From Garcia nutans (Eukaryota > Streptophyta > Magnoliopsida > Malpighiales > Euphorbiaceae): a stretch of DNA of 64,000 bases. The notes under the pieces are model-generated. The model saw only the letters and a list, made by a program, of their open reading frames with translations. It was not told the DNA's origin and made no database searches. Positions 56,696-64,000 of this stretch are shown in pieces; positions within the stretch are counted from its first letter, which is position 1, and each line of letters starts with the position of its first letter. Location: positions 8,866,001 to 8,930,000 of the forward strand of contig CANTUV010000072.1 of assembly GCA_947685225.1 (NCBI GenBank), in the 5' to 3' direction. Both the position numbers and the translations under genes were made by a program.

Positions 56696-58094
56696 CGGTG
56701 GCATTACTTTTAGCCTTATAGTGTGCAAGCAATTTTTCAGTTGGATCCAGTGAAATACCTGAGGGAAACATCTTCACTAATCGAGAAATATGGACAGTGG
56801 TTAATAATCACAAAAGAATTCGAGAACAAATACATAACTAGGAAAACCATTAAGGGAAGAGCGGTAGCTGAATTCCTGACTCAACAACCATTGCCTGAAA
56901 GTAAAGAGGTAACCTTTGAATTCTTAGGTGAACATTTGGGGGCCATAGAAGTGCAAGAATGGAAAATGTATTTGATGGAGCAGTAAATAGAAAGGGAGCT
57001 AGATTGGAAGTGATATTAGAATCATCCGAATGATAACTCAACCCCTTGGCTAAAGAATTAAATTCTAGATAACCAATAACAATGTGGAATAAGTAGCATT
57101 CATTTTTGGATTTGAAACCTTAATCGTTATGGGGGGTTGATAAAGTCCAATTTTTTGGTGATTCACTGCTGGTAATGTCCCAAGCAAGTAGAGAATGGGA
57201 GTTGAAAGAGGAGAAGGTAAAGTCGTAGCATGATTATTTGACCATAGAAGGAGGAATTTCAAGGATTTTAGGTTTCTACACCTACCAAGGGAAGAAAACC
57301 AAATGGCTGATGCCCTAGCCACACTATCTTCGGTATGGGAGATCCTGTCAAATTATTCCTTAAACCTCTAGTTATGATCAGTTCATCAACTCCTTCCTAT
57401 GAATATGAAATGATCATGGAGACTAAGATAGATCATGATGCATGGTATGATATTGTTAAGCAGTTCTTGAAAAGCAGAGATTATCGCCGGGGACAATGAA
57501 AGAAGAGAGAAGTGCTATAAGGCGATGGACTTTGCAGTACATCACTTTTCAAGGGGAGTTGTATCAAAGATGGCAAGACGGGGTACATTTAAGGTGTTTG
57601 AGGAAGTCTAAAGTGGAACAAACCATGTCAGAGGTATATGCAGGTACCTGTGGACCTCACATGATTGGTCTAGCTTTGGCCAAGAAGATAATTCAACAAG
57701 GCTACTACTGGTTGACCACTGAGAAAGATTGCATTGATTTTGTGCGGAAGTACCAACAATGCCAGCCATATGAAAATTTGAACCCTTTACCTTCCGAGGA
57801 ATTACACTTTATCTCTTCGCCCTGGCCGTTCAAGACTTGGAGAATAGATATTATTGGAGAGATTCATCCGACAACTTAAAATGGCCACTGATACATAGTG
57901 GTAGCAGCCGATTACTTTTCAAAGTGGGATGAAGCTGAATCTTTCAATACTCTGGGGCAGGGCTAATGGCTTAATTTATTGAGAGAAGTCTTATCTGTAG
58001 ATATGGAGTTCCACACAATATAATCTTAGACAATGGGATGTCGTTCTAAGGAGCTGTTAATGATATATTTTCCAAGTATTGGATCAATCATCAT
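56696..58094 (+). pseudogene. Tat-4: RNase H and integrase fragment of another Tat element
   Basis: The plus strand matches Tat-2 from about 23215 on: QAIFQLDPVKYLRETSSLIE, a decayed archaeal-type RNase H (GRAVAEFLTQQPLPE), then integrase zinc region MSEVYAGTCGPHMIG...KYQQCQ (the first Cys of the CxxC pair is Tyr) and WRIDIIGEIHP with the first catalytic Asp (57496-57879). It decays with several stops and breaks off at 58094 where an Athila-like LTR begins. On the left Tat-1's LTR abuts it, so Tat-1 probably inserted into it. Confidence 0.8.
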
Positions 58095-58217
58095 TGTTAG
58101 ACAAATGATCTCAATTTTGATCCTTGACAACTCAAATTGAATGATCTATTTAACATGTGGTTGAAGAATCTTATTGCAGGATTAGGTTGTTCCAAATAAA
58201 GCTGAACAGATCATTTA

Positions 58218-58800
58218 TAGCGGTCGCACAAGACTTGAATACGACCGCACCATTCAATCAAAAGATGAAACCTTATCACAGTAGGTTTCGCAGTCAGAAA
58301 CCCAACATCAGTCGCGACCGCACTTAAAGAAGAGCGACCATCCCAAGTTATGGACGGCCGCCACACAAGGAACCCAAATCATCCTAATCATAGTAAGGTT
58401 CGCGGTGACAAGAACGGCGAAGGATACGGCTCGCTTAACACTTTAGCAATCGCCCGTTGATATTCGCGACCGCTCAGTCAATTCAGGAGAAATTTGCTTA
58501 AAGATACAGTAGTGTTCGCATCCTCAGGTGCGTCCAGAAGTTCGACGCGAGTATCTCAACTCGATCGCGAGATGTCACCTAGGGCGACCGCGAAATTCAT
58601 ATTTAGGCGGACATTCATTTTTGCCCAGTCAAAGAATGCCACGTGTGATGACCGTTATAAACCCACTTCAACATTCAAAAAGGGCGACTGCACCTTTGAT
58701 ATGCGCGACCATCCTGACAACCACAACATGGGCAAGATTCCTGTTGTAGAGCACTCAAATTCGACCGTTGAAGCATATTTAAATTCAGCGACCGTACCTT
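58218..58800. repeat. Degenerate gcgaccgc / gcggtcgc array
   Basis: At least ten words such as gcggtcgc, acgaccgcac, tcgcgaccgc, gggcgaccgcg and gcgaccgta in both orientations. Spacing is irregular. The ORF 58494-58865 that crosses it is not protein-like. Confidence 0.6.
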
Positions 58801-58853
58801 GTCCAAATTTTTGGGTGCGTGTCTGTGGGCGTGTCATGCAAAAATTTTTGGGC

Positions 58854-58860
58854 TATAAAA
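58854..58860 (+). promoter_or_regulatory. TATA box of the Athila-like LTR
   Basis: tataaaa in gggctataaaatttg, just after the array, as in the Athila LTR at 29702. Confidence 0.5.
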
Positions 58861-59688
58861 TTTGAGCTAAAGTGTGAATTAGGGATCCAATTTTTATTAT
58901 TAGAGATGACTTCTTGAGGAAAAGAAAGTTTTTGGCAGCTGAGAGTGAAGGTGAAGATCCAACTCATGCGAGATTTAAATCAAGATTCAAGGATTGAAGT
59001 GAAGAAACACAAATCATTCATTATGGATTGTTTGAATTCTTTTACTTATTTCTTTTGTTTTGATTTTCTGGTTATGAACATGAGCTAAAGTGTTTCTATC
59101 TAGATATTGATGAACCCTATCCTTATTGTATGGATTGAATAGTTCTTATTAAATTAAATCATTTGATTTGGTTGATTTATCCTTTTGATTCTTAATTTCT
59201 TATTTCCAATTGATAATAGCATGCTTATTGATTGGTTGTAATTTTCATATTATTAACTTGAGAAAGCTTGATATGAACAAAATTTAAATTAGGATTCAAG
59301 GTTAATTGGAGTGCTAGAGATAGACTTACAAGACCCTTTGGTTCAAATTTCCTTATTCTTATAGCAAGATCTATTTAATTATACTTGAGAAGAGATTCCT
59401 AGCATTCTACTTAGTGATTAAGGATTAATTCACTCGAGAGAGGTTTTGATCTAATTTAGATGAATGCCAATTCTACTCTATTATTTGATTTAATTGAATT
59501 GAATTTCATAAATATTTTTATGGCTAGGGGGATTCAATATCAAAATAGCATTTTCATCATCAACTCTTTTTGTACAATATTTAATTTTTCTTTACTTTAA
59601 TTTATTAAGTAATTCATCTTTTATTTTAATTCAAACATATTTTACTCACTACTTTATTACTTGCGCGACTAGTGCACTTGTGGTAACA

Positions 59689-60072
59689 TCCGTGATCTTG
59701 GAAAGATTAAATAAGTATTTGGAGGTATAAGTGTTATATATATCTAATGTATAACCAATGTATACATAGTATGTACACAATATATATATTGTATGTTGGA
59801 TATATATATATATATATTATATTTTAATATAATATTTCAGCTGTTAGTAGTGCATATATAATTTCTGATGTTCTAATTCCAGATCAAGCTCAACTTGCTC
59901 GTTTATTGCTTGCAAGAATTGGAACAGAGCATACTTAAGAATGGAGATGAGAGATGATATATGAAATTTAACTTTATTTAAATAAATAAAAATAAAATAC
60001 AATACAGAATAAAACTTTAAAATTAAAATACAAGTTATAAATTATAAATTATAACTACCTTATACAAGGAGA
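59689..60072. other. Non-coding AT-rich stretch
   Basis: Includes a (ta)n microsatellite at 59796-59825. One short plus-strand piece (59880-59930) reads QAQLARLLLARIG, which I could not assign. Confidence 0.4.
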
Positions 60073-60999
60073 TCAATAGGTGAGGAGGTTATAGAACTGG
60101 AAGAATAAAAAGTGAAAGAGGAAAGGGAAGAGAGAAGCTAAGACTAGGTTAAGAGGTTCTTCAATGTCTTCTGTGTGTGAGAGAAGTATTTCGGAAGGGT
60201 ACGGTGGTGGGCTCAGAATATTGTATTCTAATAAGCTATCAATGTTCCATTCATATACTGAAGAGGCATTATATTTATACTGTGTTAGGATATTTGGTCT
60301 ATCTGTTATACCTAAGTCTGGGGCAGACATTCTAGGTACTATAGACTGATTATATGTTATACGATTTATTTGTGGTTCTAAGGCTTTACTAAAAGTTTCA
60401 ATATCCTCATATTCAGGTTGAGATTCCTCACTTGATTCTGATTCTTGTTCTTGTTCTTGGGTGACTATACTAATGGTTTTAGAGGCTTTAGACTGAGGTG
60501 TTTCTTGAATTACCTGTTTTGACCCAAAAGAAGAGTCAATTTTACTTAATTGTTCTTTAATTGCTTTAACAAAGTCAGAATCTTTAGATTTTACTTCATT
60601 TTGTCCTGTTTTAGAAACTTCGAAAGTTTTAAAAACATGAGATTTAAGTTTTTTATCTTTTACTTCTTTTTCAATTTTTACTATTTTACTTTCTTTAATA
60701 GTATCCTGTATTTTGTTTAACTGTTGTCCTATACTTAATAGGTGTGCATTACTAAAATTATTTTGTTCTAATATTTTTCTATTAGGGTCATCTTCATATA
60801 CTATTTTAAATGGTGATATATTTATTTCTTTATCTCCATGTAGGAATACACTTGATGTTTTAGGTGGATGTTCACTCTGTATCATTTTATCTTTTATTTT
60901 CCATTCTGTATCTTTATTCCTAATAATTACTTGATTTATTAATTTTTCTGTTTTAAGTTTTCCTTTATAAATTCTTTTAAACCAGTCAAAGAATTTCAT
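60073..60999 (-). CDS. Caulimovirid-like second ORF (hypothetical, 308 codons)
   Basis: The minus-strand ORF starts at the ATG at 60999 and ends at 60073, just downstream of the movement-protein ORF. The frame is open for about 45 codons upstream of this ATG and overlaps the end of the previous ORF in another frame. It is Lys/Glu-rich in the first two thirds and Ser/Glu-rich at about residues 185-200. A segment around residues 215-260 resembles the region after the movement protein in endogenous plant pararetroviruses. The hydrophobic C-terminal tail (about 25 residues) looks like read-through after a truncation. Function not recognised; coat or replication domains are not visible. Confidence 0.5.
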   Translation of the reverse strand: MKFFDWFKRIYKGKLKTEKLINQVIIRNKDTEWKIKDKMIQSEHPPKTSSVFLHGDKEINISPFKIVYEDDPNRKILEQNNFSNAHLLSIGQQLNKIQDTIKESKIVKIEKEVKDKKLKSHVFKTFEVSKTGQNEVKSKDSDFVKAIKEQLSKIDSSFGSKQVIQETPQSKASKTISIVTQEQEQESESSEESQPEYEDIETFSKALEPQINRITYNQSIVPRMSAPDLGITDRPNILTQYKYNASSVYEWNIDSLLEYNILSPPPYPSEILLSHTEDIEEPLNLVLASLFPFLFHFLFFQFYNLLTY

Positions 61000-61123
61000 A
61001 TTAACTTCATAATTTTTTATAAAGTCAACATATTCTTTTTTAACTGATTCAAAGTCTTTTACCTTTTTTATTACCTTTTCTAATTTATCTTTATTTTTAG
61101 TTGTTAATTCTTTATTTAATTTA

Positions 61124-62389
61124 TCATATATTAAAAATGAATTCTTTATTAATTACATTTAATTCTCTATCTATGTTAGCTACATTCTCTATCATAAACG
61201 AAGCTGTAGGTGACATAGGTGGAGAGGGAGAGTGTTCTATATTCTGAGGCTGATTATAATTAGGGTTTAGTTCCAAAGGGTTCATGTTTCCTGTTGGATT
61301 ATAATATAAGTGTGGTACAGTTGTACTATAATCTACACCTTTTAATTTATTACTAGGTTCAGGTATATCTGAAGTAGAATACCTAGGCTTTACTACTATT
61401 TGCAATACAGGTTTAGGTTCATTTTCTTTATATGAAGCATATATTACAGAAGGTAACTGTGAGGCTCTACCTATATCTACTGTTGATACAGAGGAGGAAA
61501 AGTCTGAATACCTACTGCTTATACTATGTCTACTGAATTTTAATTTTACTTTACCGTCTTCATACTGTTCAATTTTACTAAGTTCTATATTGGGTTTAAC
61601 TATAGTCTTTGGTTCAGGAAGAGGAACAGCGTCTTCTAAGACCCATTCATCAGGGAGACTAATATCTTTCCACTGAATAGTCCTAGGGATTACTGTATTG
61701 GCTTTACTTAAATCTGTTTGTAAAAATTTAGTTTCTCCTAATTTAGGTTGCATTATATACTTCGTAGCAAAGGCAGATACCATTGCTTTATACTTTATTT
61801 TATACATTAATGCTACAGGAATAGATCCTTCAAGCATTTTATAATTATGTGTTTTAATTTCTAATACTACACTTTTTAATATATTTGAATCATTTAATGA
61901 AATTGTTATATCTAGAAAATAGTCAAATGAGATAGGTCCACTACTTAGACTGGTTTCTATAATTCCTAATAGTGAGTCATTAAAATTTACAAATCTAGCA
62001 TCTCTGACTACTGCCAAGATAATAGTATTTAATCCTTCTCTAGTTAAAAGTTTTATACCTATTTGTACTAATCCTATATGTATATACTTGTACTTTTTAT
62101 TTTTATGATGCTTTATTGATTTTGCAGAAAGTAAAGTTATTTTTTCAAAGGGCTTACTTAACTGTACATCCCTTTCTTCAGCTTTAATTATATAATCATT
62201 TTTAAATATATTTAATTTTGGTATTTTATAAATATGATTTTTATCTATATTTGGTATTACCCAATTATCAATTGCTTTATTAAAGTCTTCTAAAATTATT
62301 TCATTTCTGCTTACAATCCTTTTAACTTCTGATGACTCAGAACTATCTGATTTAGTTGTACTAGTAGATTTACATAGAAATGGTTCCAT
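61124..62389 (-). CDS. Movement-protein-like ORF of an endogenous caulimovirid-type element
   Basis: An uninterrupted 421-codon ORF on the minus strand, start ATG at 62387-62389. Residues about 75-225 have the character of the 30K-type viral movement protein: the block IHIGLVQIGIKLLTREGLN followed by the family's Arg-Asp-Ala-Arg (about residue 130), then a glycine/hydrophobic part to about 215. In viruses such proteins widen plasmodesmata to let the genome pass between cells. A Ser/Pro-rich C-terminal half follows. No stop in 421 codons suggests a recent insertion or, less likely, selection. It is an endogenous copy in plant DNA; whether more of the genome lies elsewhere cannot be seen. Confidence 0.7.
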   Translation of the reverse strand: MEPFLCKSTSTTKSDSSESSEVKRIVSRNEIILEDFNKAIDNWVIPNIDKNHIYKIPKLNIFKNDYIIKAEERDVQLSKPFEKITLLSAKSIKHHKNKKYKYIHIGLVQIGIKLLTREGLNTIILAVVRDARFVNFNDSLLGIIETSLSSGPISFDYFLDITISLNDSNILKSVVLEIKTHNYKMLEGSIPVALMYKIKYKAMVSAFATKYIMQPKLGETKFLQTDLSKANTVIPRTIQWKDISLPDEWVLEDAVPLPEPKTIVKPNIELSKIEQYEDGKVKLKFSRHSISSRYSDFSSSVSTVDIGRASQLPSVIYASYKENEPKPVLQIVVKPRYSTSDIPEPSNKLKGVDYSTTVPHLYYNPTGNMNPLELNPNYNQPQNIEHSPSPPMSPTASFMIENVANIDRELNVINKEFIFNI

Positions 62390-62650
62390 TTTTAAATTTT
62401 TGAAAAATAGATTTTAAAGTTTATTAATGTTGGTTTTGGTAGCGACCACTGACTTACTTATATATATATATGGTATACTTAATGTGTATATATATGGGTA
62501 AATATATTTATATTAAATATACAATATATATATGCATATTATAAATACATTACTTCCACATACACATAAGTATATGTAACATATATATGACATATACATA
62601 TAGATAAAATATATACTACATATGTGTGAAGTATAAATTGGTTTTGGAAA
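62390..62650. repeat. TA-rich microsatellite region upstream of the movement-protein ORF
   Basis: Long runs of ta/gtata repeats at 62458-62620. If a caulimovirid promoter existed for the ORFs to the left it would lie here or further right, but no clear TATA plus tRNA-Met site is seen. Confidence 0.6.
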
Positions 62651-62654
62651 GTGG

Positions 62655-62693
<39 letters not shown>
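62655..62693. repeat. (ATA)n microsatellite
   Basis: About 13 uninterrupted copies of the trinucleotide. Confidence 0.95.
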
Positions 62694-63529
62694 GGAAAAT
62701 AGAAGAGTGAAAAGTCAAAGAAGGAAGAGATATGATTGGTGAAAAATTATTTAATTATTTTATATATAAAGCAATAAAGATGAGAATTAAAAGAACCTAT
62801 CTTCTTCTTCTTCTTCATTTGGACCTGAGATTGAGAAAGGGTGAGGGGAGTTTGGTTTCCTTCATATCCATCAATTTATAAGAGATTTAAAGAGGATTTA
62901 ATAAGGTTTTGAAGATTTTGGAAAGAATTCAAGTAAGTATTTTTATTAAAGCTTATAATTTTGAATATGTATGTATATGTTTGATATAGTTAGAGAAAGA
63001 AAGTATGTTAATTAGAATAAATAAAAATAAGTTAGAATGAAGAGTATATAGTGATTTGTTGGTTGGATGATTGAAAAGGGTATGATTGATAAATTTAGGG
63101 TTATAGATAATTTAGGGTTATGGGATAATTATGTGTAAATTGGGATTTTAATTTCGATGTTTATAATTATGGTAATGGATGAATTTAAAAGGGCCTGAAT
63201 TATCAATTAACAATTAGAAAAAGAAAAAGTAATTAACATAGAGAGCAAAACACAACAAACAAAAGAAAGACAATAGCTAAAAACTGGTCTTCGGATAATT
63301 TGTACTCAACAAAAATTAGATTTGATCCAAACAAGCAGTAGCATCTTCAATCTCCAGCTTTGCTAGATTGTGGTGTTCAAATAAAGTTTGGTTCAACATA
63401 ATTAATTTGGTGGAGCCAACGAATGAAGGTATGATTTGCAGTGTTCATTAATTCAATTAATCTTCTTCATGGTTTAATCTTGTAGAACTTGTTGTTGTTC
63501 GGTTTATTGGCTTGGATTTGCTCAAACTT
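62694..63529. other. AT-rich DNA without recognisable genes
   Basis: A short cttcttcttcttcttc run at 62800-62816 and several A-rich stretches; no ORF over 60 codons and no repeat matching others in the window. Confidence 0.5.
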
Positions 63530-63965
63530 TGTAAACCAAAACCTAATTTACATACATAAAACCCTAATTTTAGTTCAAACCCTAATTCCTTAATACTAAA
63601 ACTCTAATCTTGCATATTTGCCCTTAGATTTAGGATCAAACCCTTGCTTTGCATAAAAACCCTAATTTGATTGTCTAAAAACCCTAACTTTGGTTTAAAA
63701 TCCCAATTTCATTGTAAAATCCTAATTTCACTCTAAAACACTAATTTGGCTTTCCAAACCCTAGTTTTAAGTTAAAACCCCTAAATTGCATTATTTAACC
63801 CCAACTTATAAATAAAACCCCAAATTATATAATTAAACCCTAGTTTTTAGGATCAGACCCTAAACCAGATATTTAACCCTAGTTTTTAGGTTTAAACCTT
63901 GACTTTGCATGTTTAACCCTAGCCTTCGGACTTAAACCCTAAAATAGATACTAAACCCTAATTTT
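63530..63965. repeat. Degenerate CCCTAA-containing repeat
   Basis: About eleven copies of aaaccctaattt / aaccctagttt at intervals of 20-45 bp. The word resembles the plant telomere repeat (ccctaaa), but units are spaced and diverged, so this is telo-box-rich or minisatellite DNA, not an internal telomere tract. Confidence 0.5.
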
Positions 63966-64000
63966 ATTAAAGTTTAAATTTTATGATTATTTTATGATTA

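Larger units (their letters stand above)
58095..59688 (+). repeat. Athila-like LTR (solo or fragment)
   Basis: Begins tgttagacaaatg and ends gtggtaaca (1594 bp). The layout equals that of the Athila LTR: a GC-rich motif array, a TATA box, then a long AT-rich leader with similar closing text (tacttgcg..gact). The array motif is gcgaccgc instead of ggccgtgtc. The flanks atcat (58090-58094) and tccgt (59689-59693) do not match, so a solo LTR from a clean insertion is not proven, and no PBS follows. Confidence 0.65.

Noticed and set aside
58494..58865. 123-codon ORF in the Athila-like LTR
   Set aside because: It spans the gcgaccgc array and the TATA box; no homologue recognised.

Overview
The window is a block of nested LTR retrotransposons from a plant nuclear genome. 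A eudicot is likely from the mix of Ty3 lineages (Tat with dual RNase H, Athila, Tekay with a chromodomain) plus a caulimovirid-like movement-protein gene, but the species cannot be read from the sequence. I found no convincing host gene, no tRNA or rRNA gene and no CRISPR array.

Layout, outermost first. A Tat pol fragment (56696-58094, +) is the substrate at the right. Next to it sits Tat-1 (minus strand): its 5' LTR is 54559-56695 and its leader and protease fragment run to 53435. Its pol continues at 7589-3848 and its antisense-gene remnants at 3430-2624. Tat-1 is split by Tat-2 (+, 7590-53434, TSD atcat/atcaa). Tat-2 has LTRs at 7590-8897 and 51253-53434, gag-protease at 9886-11552, pol at 21396-25187, and two antisense genes (a DUF7745-like one at 26768-25552 and a plant-mobile-domain one at 50135-48743 continuing at 28018-27355). 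Tat-2 is interrupted twice. A minus-strand Tekay element (11553-21395, exact TSD caaac) sits in its protease region, and Tat-3 (28019-48742, a pol-less derivative) sits in its mobile-domain gene. Tat-3's 5' LTR is itself split by an Athila element (28948-41404, exact TSD gttac), the best preserved element, with an uninterrupted 1263-codon pol. To the left (1-2623) are two Tekay-like LTR fragments in opposite orientation. To the right are an Athila-like LTR (58095-59688), a caulimovirid-like two-ORF fragment (60073-62389, minus) and AT-rich non-coding DNA to the end.

The most interesting signal is not in the proteins. Several families carry arrays of short inverted repeats whose stems differ in sequence from unit to unit or copy to copy but stay complementary: 10-17 bp mini-hairpins in the Tat 3' regions, about 45 bp hairpins in and around the intron of the Tat antisense gene, a long GC-rich hairpin in the Tat LTR, and a GGCCGTGTC hairpin module that is evidently homologous between Tekay and Athila LTRs. 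The Athila element has a further copy between pol and its third ORF, followed by a TATA-like sequence. Both Tat antisense genes have a TATA box roughly 90-110 bp upstream of their ATG, suggesting promoters independent of the LTR.
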